Source of the DNA: Vigna angularis
Taxonomy: Eukaryota > Streptophyta > Magnoliopsida > Fabales > Fabaceae
Direction: 5' to 3'
Assembly (NCBI RefSeq): GCF_016808095.1
Contig: NC_068979.1
Location: 30,444,376 to 30,508,375, forward strand
DNA: 64,000 nucleotides
Shown here: piece by piece, positions 1-10,659 of the stretch
Layout: every line of letters begins with the position of its first letter
Numbering within the stretch: the stretch's first letter is position 1
Notes under the pieces: model-generated
The model's database searches: none
What the model was told of the DNA's origin: nothing
What the model saw: the letters and a program-made list of their open reading frames with translations, nothing else
Position numbers and translations under genes: made by a program

Positions 1-1848
1 TCATTCATATTCATTTTCCATCATTTATAGGGAAACCACCAAAAACCGAACGTTCTGTCCCCAATGAAATCGAGGACGAACGCTGTGAGCGAGACCTAAA
101 GGACGCTCGTTCGAACACGAACGACAGAGTTACAATTACGTTTGGAAATAGTCGAGTAAGGTTCTGTTCATTGGACGAACGTTATTTACCTTGAGAATCA
201 GTTGAATGAACTGACGCTTGTGAACTCAAACCAGTACTTCAAGAATAATTTAAGTGGGAAGGCTCTAGGCCGAATACATCAAATACGAACGTCTAAGTAA
301 TGCAAGAAAGGTTTTTATGAAAGTTCTCGTTCTGAGTCCACTGCTGGTTAATGACTGAGCGTAGAAATCTAAAGTTGGGCGTCCGCTAAATTTACGAGAA
401 AAGAGTACGGGCGCTCAAAATAATAGCAAATATCATTTAGGGCGAGCGCCCAGTATAAGACCGAGCCTCATTTAGAGCGAGCGCTCAGTATAAGACCAAG
501 CGTTCCCAGTACGAACGTCAGGTGTGAGACCGAACGTTTAATAATTGAAATTAATAGAACTTGATAAATATACTAAGGGACTTTTGAAGAAGTGTTTACG
601 AACGGGAAAGTATACTGTTACATATATATACATGTACAGTTACAAAAGAAGGAAGTTTATCAAAAATACCAGATTCAACAGTGCTTGGCCGAACGCTCAA
701 GCAAAGTAATTTAGCACGAGGACGCTCGTCCTCGACCAGGATTCTATCCAGACGACAGAATCCCATTTCTATTATGTTTGCCAAGAAAACCGAACGGTCA
801 ATGACCGTTCAGTAACGAACGCATGTTATCATAGGGGAAATTTTCTCATTTCATTCCATTTACATTCCAGTTCATTTCTCATCTAAATCTCATAATTACA
901 TTCGTTCATATCAAAATCAAATCTCATATTTCTTACGATTCATATCATGTAAATCCACATTTCATTCCACCAAATCAACGAACGTTCATGCATATCAACC
1001 ACAGCAAATATCATGCATTATACCAATCAAATAACGAACGTTCATATCATTCAATTTCAACAAACATCATGCATTATACTCATACGAACGTTCACCCAAC
1101 ATACATCAAACCAGTTAAATCAAATAAGCTTCCCTTACCTTAGTATGACCGAACATTCTCAAATGCAGAGACACAACCCCTCAACCATTGATTCTCCTAC
1201 TGTCAACGCTCGTTAATCCACAGCCCTGATTCACGAACCGAACGGTTCCTCTGAAAACTCTTGACGCCGAGCGTCCTTCAATGGTGCCGGAATACTGGTC
1301 GGAGGAGATAAAGTGGGTGTTTCTTTGGAGAGAAGGTGCAAAGAGCTTTGAGAGAAGGTTCAGAGAATGCAGAGAGTAAGAGGAGAGAAGGAATTCTCAG
1401 AAATGAAGCAAAGAGGGGCGTGCAGAGGGAGTGGGGAATAAGTTCAGAATCTCAGATCTGTTCCCACTCCCTTTCCAGTGCACGTTCAGTCTGGCAGCCG
1501 CGTTGCCATCGCACTCACTACGTTTCTGGCAACCCATACCGGACGGTCGTCCATTCAGCGGTCGCCACGTGTTTTCCACTACCGCCGAACGCACGTTCAC
1601 ACGCTGACAGCACGTTCTCCACTGACGTTTCTGACTGCCCATGCTGGACGGTCGTCCATTCAGCGGTCGCCACGTGTTTTCCACTTCAGATTCTTGATTG
1701 CCCATACCGCGCGTAGCTGGCGTCCGTCAGTGGAACGTCAGGCGCTGTGGTCGCCATGTGTACTGCTGAGGTGGCTCGTTCTGCGATCGCCACGTGGACT
1801 CCACTACCGCACGTTTTTTTTTTTGAGTCCTGACACTTACATAAATTA
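1..1848. repeat. GC-richer LTR-retroelement-like block
   Basis: This block is clearly richer in G+C than the DNA after it and ends abruptly at a poly-T run near 1813. It is studded with the motif CGAACG and the palindrome GAACGTTC, for example in two related stretches at about 976-1032 and 1033-1090 that each run from AACGAACGTTCAT to ATCATGCATTATAC. No long protein-coding frame is convincing; short open frames here look accidental. The base composition, motif density and sharp edge suggest a non-coding part or LTR of a legume retroelement entering from the left of the window. The family cannot be named from this sequence alone. Confidence 0.45.
1541..1685 (+). repeat. Exact 40-bp direct repeat, two copies
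   Basis: An identical 40-bp sequence beginning GGACGGTCGTCCATTCAGCG occupies 1541-1580 and 1646-1685, a 105-bp period. Each copy contains a CACGTG palindrome (GTCGCCACGTG). Two degenerate relatives follow (GGTCGCCATGTG near 1750 and GATCGCCACGTGG near 1786), so the tract looks like a small tandem array inside the LTR-like block. Confidence 0.85.
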
Positions 1849-3486
1849 ATATTATGCATAATAACTATCTAACAATATTATATCTAATTTGTTTCATGGA
1901 TATGGTCAAAATCTCCATAACATACTCCTTCATACCTCCTAATCAGCTTAAGTAATCTAGCTTAAGTTAGTTTAGTCAAAATCACAATAAAATTTTAAAT
2001 TTGTAATAAATGTAATAACTTACTTTTTTTTAACTTTGATTTTTATTTATTGGTTTGAAGATGAATATCCATAGTGGAATTTTAACTATGATCCAATCAC
2101 GACCCATTTCTCAATTAAGTATTTAAGAGTTTCTATTGTTAGAAACCGTCCAATGTCTCTGTCTCTTATTTCCAAAACCGTGCAGTCAATTGATATAGTT
2201 TACTAACAATATTAAAAAATAGATTCTATTATCTTTAAATAATGAATAAAAACAAAAACATGATAAAATGTAACTATTACGTAAACTTATTATTTTAATG
2301 TTATGGATTAAAAATAATATCAATTTTTATGTTTACACGAAATATTTAGCTTTGAAATATTTATTTGATGTGAATATTGATATTACTTTTAGTTAGTTTA
2401 GTTCAATATTATGATCTATGGTAAATTATAATACATAACAAAGATATGAAATATTGAAAACAAAATATTATTAAATTATTTGTATAACATTTTTTAAGAT
2501 TTCATTTATCCAGATTATCCTGAAAATTCGCAAATCAACCATTATACGAAGAAGGTCAACAAAATTAACCTATAATTAATGTATAAAACCTACCAACTTT
2601 TTCATACTAAATCATAGCGTAGGATGGATGAGTCTGCATTGCCTATGATAGAATCTAATACGTGTTCATCATCAAATTGATCGTGATATATAAGGTTTAG
2701 TTTGTAAATATTGATGAAAGTTTGTCTTAAAAACTAAAGGTGATACAAAACATTGAAAAAGAAGAAGGTATTGGAATGATGAGTAATGCGATGGATAGAA
2801 GATTCCAAAAGATAAATATCTCAAGTGCTTACTAAAAGCGCACTTGGAACACTTCATTTTTGCGTCGTCCAAAGTTGAAAAGATGCGTTCAGTCACTTCC
2901 TCATATAATTTGTTAAGTTTGTCTTCTTCTTTGTCTTTTTCCCTCAACTTTTACTTTTTATTTTTTTCAACGTGTTTTATTCTTCCTTTTTTATATATGT
3001 GTAATTGATGTTTACTAATTATTATTATTATTATAAATATTTTTTTTATCTTTTTTTGTTGCACGTCAAAAGTTTGATATAAATTAGTATTGTGTTTGCA
3101 TCTCTGTATTATTCTTATGCATTGTACAACTAAGCAACTTGAACATCATGATTATGTATAATTCAATATTAAAGTTATCCTTGAAACATAAAAAACAGAG
3201 CAATTTGGATTTTGGTCCAATAATGCGGTGACACAAGAATCACTTCGTTTCACCATTATTAATTATTGAAGAAATTCTAAAGAAAAATCAGAAGAAAATC
3301 CATGGTTGGGTTTGTTTATGGGAATACTTTCTCGCAAAAAGAAGAGTGAGTATTCCTTCAATTGATGTTCAATAATTAACCAAGAAATGAAAGGATTGAT
3401 TTATGGAAAAATGCTGTTTCACTCTACCTTTAAACATATAAAAAATAATATAATACCTTAAAATTAAATTATCAATACAAGCTTAT

Positions 3487-3489
<3 letters not shown>
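1849..3489. other. AT-rich intergenic DNA, no gene seen
   Basis: No gene can be supported here. A short open frame on the minus strand (2947-2672) begins with a charged, helical-looking stretch and then becomes low-quality sequence. It has no recognisable domain, splice context or neighbouring exon. Confidence 0.5.

Positions 3490-3538
<49 letters not shown>
3490..3538. repeat. (TA)n microsatellite
   Basis: An uninterrupted run of about 49 bp of alternating T and A. Confidence 0.95.
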
Positions 3539-3542
<4 letters not shown>

Positions 3543-4750
3543 TAAATGCAAATATGTGTACAAAGAAAAAAATAGAAATAATCTCTATTGGTTTTCAATG
3601 ACTTTTTCTTTTCTATATATTTATATTTATTCACGTAGAAAATACAATCACTACAATTTATAACATAAACAACACATGCCATGGTAAATATATTCAAAAG
3701 AAAATATTCAACTCACAAGTTTACATAATGCATTTTAGTGTATGACCAATTCAAGATATACTTAACCTGCATTCAATTTACTCTATGACAACAACAACCA
3801 ATTTCATTCTAAATAACACATTATTCTCATCAGAGAGAGACCATTGACAGATTTAATCCATTTTTCACATTTCAAAACATCTTAGTATAATAAAAATCAC
3901 AATTTTCTAATTCAATCCAAATTCAATTTTCAATAACAAGATTAATACATCAATTTCAACATATCATCACAGTTTAAGACATAAAAATCATTAAAAAGCG
4001 AGATTAAACGTAGAGCTATAATTAGCTTCTCTCACCTTAGTTAAAGACACATTTCCCTCAAACAAGAATTTTTCTAAAAAACCAAAATTTATTGAATTCC
4101 TTACCCGATCAACAAAAACCCTAATTATAGTTCTTATGTCTACCATTATGATAAGAAAGCAATAGAGTCGTCAAAAGCAACCTTGAGTAACATGTATGGC
4201 TTTAGAGCCACACATAACTCTAGGAATTAAAACCTAAAAGAGGAAAAAACAAGACTTATTTTGTATAACTCTTTGATCGAATGGTTTCATAGAGCTCTCA
4301 TGAGAATCACAAATATGATTCTTGATCTTCGAATGAACGAGTAAGCTAGAGAGAAGGCATAGAGACTTTAAAGAGTTTGGTTGTAGAGATGGTTATTTTA
4401 TAAAAATGAACTTTAGTTATTAAAACCTTTATATAACTTAACCTTTTAACATTAAAATATTATAGTGTTCTATTTTAAATAAAACCACCAATACATGTTT
4501 AAGCTCAAAAAAATGTAGGAACATGCAAATCATAAAGAAATCACCAATTTCTTATTTTTCTACTTCATAGTAACTCAATTTGTAATTATAAGCTGAAAAT
4601 GGTTGTTTGCTTACAAAATATAATTAATTGAAACATGATAAGTGACAATTTTATGTCGAAAATAAGATATTCTAGATCACCACCTTTGAACTTAAATCTT
4701 TGTTTGTCCTTAAACAAAATACAAAATCAATTTGTACATAATGATTTAAA
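3539..4750. other. Intergenic DNA, possible decayed LTR
   Basis: No coding region is supported. The stretch 4000-4400 is somewhat less AT-rich, with phrases such as AAAACCCTAATTATAG and CTAGAGAGAAGGCATAGAG that resemble plant LTR or UTR sequence. No paired LTR, primer binding site or target duplication was found. Confidence 0.3.
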
Positions 4751-4754
4751 ACAA

Positions 4755-4990
4755 CTTTTTTTATAATTTGGCCTTATCTCTAGTCGATGTGGGACTTCCA
4801 ACACACGTGGAACAATACTCACATAGATCTCGTTAGAAAAGGCTCCAACCATGACTCTAATACGATATTAAAAAGTGAGCTTAAGTCTAACTCAACATCA
4901 CAAAACCAACTTATAAAGTGAGATTTGCACCCTACTTATATATTATAATTTGGTCTTATCTTGAATCGATGTGAGACTTCCAACAAACGA
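4755..4990 (-). repeat. Two tandem copies of a dispersed repeat with snRNA-promoter-like motif
   Basis: Read on the minus strand, 4795-4785 is GTCCCACATCG, an exact match to the plant snRNA upstream sequence element RTCCCACATCG. The second copy at 4977-4967 has one mismatch and is followed about 33 bp downstream (centre to centre) by TATATAAG at 4942-4935. Between them lies a body (GTGAGCTTAAG, CAACTTATAAAGTGAG) common to a legume dispersed repeat. Related degenerate copies occur near 6890, 17530, 21690, 43110 and 45890. The repeat identity is seen directly; promoter activity is inference only. Confidence 0.6.
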
Positions 4991-5535
4991 TGTCATATTA
5001 CTAAATGGTGTTTTTAACATTAAGACACAAAAATGCAAATTCATTTCATAGTTTTGAATCAGTAAAATTTCTCTCATCAAATTTAAGTGCAAGAGAGATT
5101 TTTCTCCCAATTAAATGTTTTACTCTAATATCTTGCAGCTTCCACTTAGTTTATACTTTTGTTTTCAATAACTATATATACACTGTTATAATGGTATTTA
5201 AAGACTTGTAATGTAGAAATGTCAACTGTGAAGAAAATATATTTTTACAAGATAAACAAAACTTACTGCTAATTTTTTTTTAACAGTATACACATAAAAT
5301 AAGTTTCTCTATCTCTTTTCCAACCTTATTTTAATGTTTTTCATCTCTCCTTTCTAAATATATCCAACTTTTTCCCTCATCACTCTGCATTAATCCGTTT
5401 TAAAGTAATCGTTTTATTCATCTGTATTTGATTGATAACATCTGATATATTTTCTTTTTCATTCCATAACAGCCCAACGTGCTTTTGACAACACACATTC
5501 TGATAGCCTATAAGCAAAATGAATAATTATCATAT

Positions 5536-6226
5536 GGGAGTTGCTCCCTCCACCCCCACACGTCTCTTCATCCACCTCCACAATTTTCTAAAATGCCAAT
5601 TATATCCTTCTAAAATGACAATTATATCCTCAAAAGTTAAAAGGAACACTGTCTCTGGACGGATGACATCCTTCAACGGATGTCAACATCCGTTTAAGGC
5701 AAAACGGATGTCGACATCCGTTTCGCCTTAAACGGATGTTGACATCCGTTGAAGGATGTCATCCGTCCAGAGGCAGTGTTCCTTTTAGGTTTCGTTTTTA
5801 TTTTACTACGTTTTGCGGCTCATGCAAGGATTATAGGCTTGGATATTCAAAGGATTATTGGAAGTATGGGAAGGGTTTAGGGTTTAGAATTATAGAAAGG
5901 ATTATGACTACGTACCTGGAGAGGAACCACGACAAGGACACTACACCATAAACGCACTGCACCACGTATTGCACCGAGAACAAGAGGAAGATTGCTTGAT
6001 AATTCTTTTCACGATCACCAAACTTTGCAGAAAAATATTTTACTCATACAAGGAACTACGTAGGTTATCAGTGAAATATGTTATAAATGAATAAAATTAA
6101 AAAACAATAATTTTAAAAATAAAATTTTACTGAGGGGCAAAATAGTAAAGGAAAGGTGGAGGAAGGGGCAAAAAGGTAAAGGGAAGGTGGAGGAAGAGAT
6201 GTGTGGGGGTGGAGGGAGCAACTCCC
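5536..6226. mobile_element. Mutator-type non-autonomous transposon (MULE-MITE)
   Basis: The element is 691 bp. Its ends form a terminal inverted repeat of about 41 bp with only a few mismatches, beginning GGGAGTTGCTCCCTCCACCC at 5536 and ending with the complement at 6226. It is flanked by a perfect 9-bp target duplication, TTATCATAT, at 5527-5535 and 6227-6235. A 9-bp duplication with long TIRs is the hallmark of Mutator-like elements. No transposase frame is present, so it is non-autonomous. It carries a large internal palindrome (separate entry) and an AGGGTTTAGGGTTTAG stretch near 5876. The short open frames inside are probably not genes. Confidence 0.9.
5639..5786. repeat. 148-bp near-perfect palindrome
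   Basis: The sequence is symmetric about 5712/5713 (centre ACGGATGTCGACATCCGT), with arms of about 74 bp and only two or so mismatched pairs. Within each arm the unit GGATGNNNACATCC recurs. A transcript would fold into a very long hairpin. It lies inside the Mutator-type element. Confidence 0.92.
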
Positions 6227-6235
6227 TTATCATAT

Positions 6236-7545
6236 TAAACATGGCATTAGTTGTTGGAAGTTAGAAGCGCAACAGACTATCATTATTGCGCAATGAGTGT
6301 AGCCAATTTTTTATGCAATTATTGTACTATATAAAGACCATAGCAATTTTTTGTCTCAACTTTATATTGCAGTATTTATTGTGAAAATTGGGGGAATAAA
6401 TGGGAATCCTCCTCGCCGACAATATTTTCAACACTGTGTCTAAATCAATTTAAGAACTTTTAGAAAAAGTATATATGAAAAGTTAATTTAACGTGATTTA
6501 TAAAAATTTATATTTATATTAAATAAACCACTGCTAATAAAAACAATAAATATAATTTAAATTGTTATATAATTATTATCATAAAAAATGATTACTAAAA
6601 TATCTAAAGTATATATTTTTCTTTATGCATTGATGGAACTAGACTATTATGATTATGATAGAAAATTGCATTAGATGTTGAATTTAGAGGTATGCATACT
6701 CTCACATTGACTACCAATTTAGAGCCAATTTAGAGTATATAAGTGAATGCAAACCTTATCTTAAAAAAGAAGGTTCACCGGAAAGACACAAACATCAATG
6801 ACATTTGAGCCCAAAAAATTAACATCATTTTCTGTCCAAAACCTTAAAGTAATGGGTTACTGAATATTTCATCTTCGTATAGTACTCTAATTTATCATTT
6901 CTATCCAATGTGGGATTTTGACTCACTTGGATTTCCAACACTTAACATGGTATCATAGCTATAGTTATAACTTATTTTAGCGATATTTGTTGTTTGTTGA
7001 ATATATTGTTCCACTTCCTACTAAATCATTATTGAACCACTTATTAATATCTAGTCTCACGTTTGAGAATTAGACTTATTAAGTTTTGTAGGATTGAATT
7101 AGAATGATCTAAATGACGTACTTGCTTACTTTTGATTCATAAGGGTAGAAAAATATTCAAATTCTGTTCTAGTTGGTAATAACTCTTTCATTCATTTAGA
7201 TTATTACAGTTTATTATATATTTTTTGATTAATTAAATTTTAAGTATTTCATAAATTTAGATTTTAAAATTGCTTTAATTCATCAATCAATTTGCTTCTA
7301 AAGGTGAAAAAAAAACTGGTTAGATTAAGAAATCATCAAGAAAAAAAATGAACTAACAAACAATAAGATATAGAAGTGACAATCACCCTAAGAGAAAAAT
7401 CAATCCTCAAAATATTTATACAAAAAATTAAAAAAAGTTGGGTAATTATAAAACGAAAATTTAAAAGATTTCACAATAGCTTAGAGTGTCCCCAGGAAAT
7501 AAATTTCCCATCTATCAGTACCAAAATTTTCCATCGAATCATTCT
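6236..7545. other. AT-rich intergenic DNA
   Basis: No gene is supported. A degenerate copy of the dispersed repeat lies near 6870-6960; on the minus strand it reads ATCCCACATTGG, one base off the snRNA upstream element, and the text around it (TTCCAACACTTAACATGG) is typical of that repeat. The rest is AT-rich with no structure I could name. Confidence 0.45.
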
Positions 7546-7549
7546 AATA

Positions 7550-7711
7550 AATTATACGACTTTGGGGGAAAACTCTCAACTAATAAATTTGTGAAGCTCT
7601 CATGCCTAGGAATAAATTTGCCCATTAAATACATCTATAAAAATCACCAAATACTTCTTTACCTATAATCAAATTTCAAACACAGTTTCTTTAACTAAAA
7701 AAAGTACAATA
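7550..7711 (+). promoter_or_regulatory. Duplicated P450 promoter/5'UTR (truncated copy)
   Basis: This region aligns with the DNA in front of the intact P450 (12090-12228): both share TCAACT.ATAAATTTGTGAAGCTCT, a TATA-like box followed by ATCACC, and AAACACAGTTTCTT just before the ATG. Here the box is TATAAAAA at 7636-7643. The duplication therefore took the proximal promoter along with the coding region. Confidence 0.6.
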
Positions 7712-8587
7712 ATGTTTTTGTACATTTTAGTGTCTGTATCCATTGTTCTCTCCTTCAGGTTCTTCCACATAAGTTGGAGACATAATAGAGATGCACCCCT
7801 CCCAAATTGGCCGATCATGGGTATGTTACTAGGTGTTCTACAAAAATTGTCCAACATTCACGATTATACAATCTTAGTTTTGAAACATTATGGAGGTACT
7901 CTGATGTTCGAAGGACCTTGGCTCACAAACATGAACTGCATTCTCACTGCCGATCCCATGAACGTGCATCACATCACAAGCAAGAACTTCATCAACTATG
8001 GGAAGGGGTCCCATCTACGTGAGATTTTTGATTATTTTGGAGAAGGGATTATTAACTCTGATAATCTCCATGCATGGAAACTAGAGAGGTCAATACTTCA
8101 TTCACTGCTTCAAAGGGAAACCTTTACCATCTTCCTTCGAGAATCCATTCAGAAGAAGCTAGAGAATGACCTAATTCCATTTCTTGATCATACATCCGAG
8201 GTTGGAACTGAGGTAGACCTACAATTTACCCTTCGGAGGTTCACCTTTGACATTGTCTGCTATTGTTTTCTTGGCTGTGATCCTCAGACCCATAACAAGA
8301 TTTCTAAGCTTTCACATCCTGTTTATGAGAGAGCCACGGTTGTGATGGAGGAGGTGTTGTTTCACAGGCACATTACACCAAGATGGTTGTGGAAGTTGCA
8401 GGAGTGGCTCCAGATTGGCCAAGAGAAGAAGTTCAAGGAAGCAAGAGAATTTTTTGATAAATTCTTGTATGAATGCATTGCATCCAAGCGTGAAGAGAAA
8501 AACAGATGCAAAGGCACCAAAGAAGTGGAAGATACTCATCATGAAAGGGTTGTAGAGCCGGTTATTTTGAATAAGTTAAACAATTGA
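7712..8587 (+). pseudogene. Truncated CYP96-like cytochrome P450
   Basis: The frame starts at an ATG aligned with the start of the intact neighbour at 12229 and encodes about 277 residues of the N-terminal half of a CYP86-clan, CYP96-like P450: a membrane anchor (MFLYILVSVSIVLSF), then the B-to-G helix region (ILTADPMNVHHIT, LRRFTFDIVC, LWKLQEWLQIGQEKKFKEAR). Similarity to the neighbour stops at the codons for HHE near 8544. The remaining 14 or so codons to the stop are foreign sequence resembling a CACTA transposon end. The I-helix, ExxR, PERF and haem-binding Cys are all absent, so it cannot be an active P450. There are no stops or frameshifts before the break, which suggests recent truncation or residual transcription. 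Confidence 0.88.
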
Positions 8588-8677
8588 AGCATATCAAAAC
8601 GAAATAAAAAAAATACTGTTTTTTGTCTCGATTATGAACCGAAACAATATAAACAAAACAAAAACCACTCACTAGTG
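8546..8677. mobile_element. CACTA-end-like remnant
   Basis: The DNA beginning where the P450 homology ends shares GAAGCATATCAAAACG (8586-8601) exactly with the left subterminal region of the intact CACTA element (38915-38930). It also has a subterminal-type inverted motif (GTCTCGATTATGAACCGAAAC) and ends in CTAGTG at 8672-8677, like a CACTA right terminus. No matching left end or target duplication was found, so this is a remnant, not a whole element. Its position at the breakpoint suggests a role in truncating the P450. Confidence 0.5.
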
Positions 8678-10073
8678 GTGTTATTCCTCCAATAAAATGT
8701 GACTAAAAAAAACTTGAAATTCTTAGTCTTAGCGAAAAATTATTAAAGGATGGTTAGGAGTGAACTATTTTGGATCAACTATAGAAGAGGGTTAAATAAA
8801 ATCCTAAACTTTTTTCATGGAAGCAAAACTAGACAATCTAATACAACCAAAACAAAATCAATAAAACAATTTTATATTGATTCACCCAAATTTATGAACT
8901 AAGTCTACCTCTTCTTTAAGACAATTTTATAAGATATTTTATTAATTAATATATTATTATAACATATACACGAGCTTTACAAGTACACAAATTACTATTG
9001 TCAGAGAGTTGCACTAGAATGATTAATGTAACAATAAATCAAGAGGGATGAATTGGTTTCTTATCGCAAATTGTGTCTTTAATAATTTTTTCTTGTAATT
9101 CAAATTATTTAACGATAAATTAAAAACAAATAAGAGAGTAAGGAAGAGAGAAAATTGTACAAATGATTTTATAGGGTTTAGATCACAAGGATCCTATATC
9201 TAGTTGTTAATCTCAAATGAGAATTAACGATTCACTATCACAAAATCAACAAAATTGTTACAATCACAAAGAAGTTTAAGGTTTAGAACACTTCTTTTCT
9301 TATCCCAAGAGATGAAACTCACATCTCCTAAAAGTTACAAGGGATGAACACATCCTCCGAATATTTAAGAAAGGTTGACCACTTCATTTAAATCTTCACA
9401 AAAGATGAGAAACTTTACTCTAACATCTAACGAACAAGTTAATGATTAAGAAATATACCGATCCTACTAAATAATAAAAAAAAAAATTTACTCACTATAA
9501 AATATTTCTATAAGATTTAAATATAAAAAAAAGATTTTTAATGTTTGATTAAGTTAACATAAATAATTTTGAACTTTATTTTTTTATTTTTATTTTAAAA
9601 GTATCTTTATTATACCTAAACACTGTTATAATTAAACGACAATCCTAATTAAACTTATCTTTTAAATTAATAAAATTTCATTCCTTTTATGTTTGAGTCT
9701 ATAAATAATGCCACGTTTTGATCAAATCATAGATGTAAAATTTTCAACAAAGCGTGCCATTGGAAGCGTGCTATTAGTTGGTTAACTATTGTCTGCAATT
9801 TCGTACGAAAATTGGAAGTATTCCCATTGCACAACACTTTGGACAAGCCACATATCTAAACATTTTTATAACTTAAACCAAATATATACTTAAAGTTTAA
9901 TTTGAAACTATTTACTAAATTTTATCTTTTATTTAATTATTGATCATAATTATATAATTAAATATTTTTTTCACCTTTTACTATCAACATATAAAAAAAC
10001 TTACAAAACTATTTATCGTAATTAATATAGTATGAGATTTTTGACTGATTTTAGTTTCAAGAATCTTCTTAAA
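8678..10073. other. Intergenic DNA, nothing identified
   Basis: No coding region is supported. I looked for the missing 3' half of the truncated P450 and did not find it. The stretch 9120-9480 is moderately less AT-rich, with repeated CACATCTCCT and ACACATCCTCCG phrases, and may be retroelement debris. Confidence 0.4.
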
Positions 10074-10262
10074 AATAATAGCAACAATAACCATAATAAT
10101 AATAAATAATAATAATAAATAATAATAATAATAATAATAACAAACAATAATAATAATAATAATAATAACAATAATAATAATAATAATAACACAAATAATA
10201 ATAATAATAATAAATAATAATAATAATAATTAATAACAACAACAATAATAATAATAATAATA
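10074..10262. repeat. (AAT)n microsatellite
   Basis: About 190 bp of AAT trinucleotides with small interruptions (ACA, TAAAT). It resumes at 10641-10659 on the other side of the inserted MITE. Confidence 0.95.
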
Positions 10263-10263
10263 A

Positions 10264-10640
10264 GGGTTAAATATGTTTTTGATCCCTTAACTTTCAATGA
10301 AAATTGGAATTAGTCATTGTTCAAAACTTTGGCCTAATTTAGTCCTCAAACTTTAGAAATATGTTAATTTAATCCTTTTAGCTAAATTTTGTTAGGTTTA
10401 TTTGATGTTTCAAGTGCGTTTCCTGATAGCATTTGAGTTGTTTACACCGTTTGACATATTTTTGTTTCAATGTTAACTGAGAAATGAGTTTGAAACATCA
10501 AATAAAGTTAACAAAATTTAGTTAAAAAGACTAAATTCACACATTTCTAAAGTTTGAAAACTAAATTGGTCTAAAGTTTCAAAGAGGGACTAATTCCAAT
10601 TTTTAATGAAAGTTAAGGAATCAAAAACATATTTAACCCT
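10264..10640. mobile_element. Foldback MITE inserted in the (AAT)n tract
   Basis: The element is 377 bp. Its left end begins GGGTTAAATATGTTTTTGAT and its right end is the complement, ending ATTTAACCC(T). The inverted-repeat arms extend for about 170 bp each with scattered mismatches, so nearly the whole element is a hairpin. It is flanked on both sides by TAA within the microsatellite, consistent with the 3-bp TAA target duplication of PIF/Harbinger-type elements, but the repeat context makes the exact duplication ambiguous. No coding capacity. Confidence 0.85.
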
Positions 10641-10659
10641 AATAATAATAATAATAATA

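Noticed and set aside
2672..2947. 91-codon minus-strand open frame
   Set aside because: No domain, no flanking exons and a low-quality C-terminal half; I could not support it as a gene.
5736..5951. Open frame across the palindrome
   Set aside because: It lies inside a non-autonomous transposon and reads through the inverted repeat; no family similarity is visible.
10022..10297. Leu/Ile/Tyr-rich open frame on the minus strand
   Set aside because: It is a translation of the (AAT)n microsatellite.
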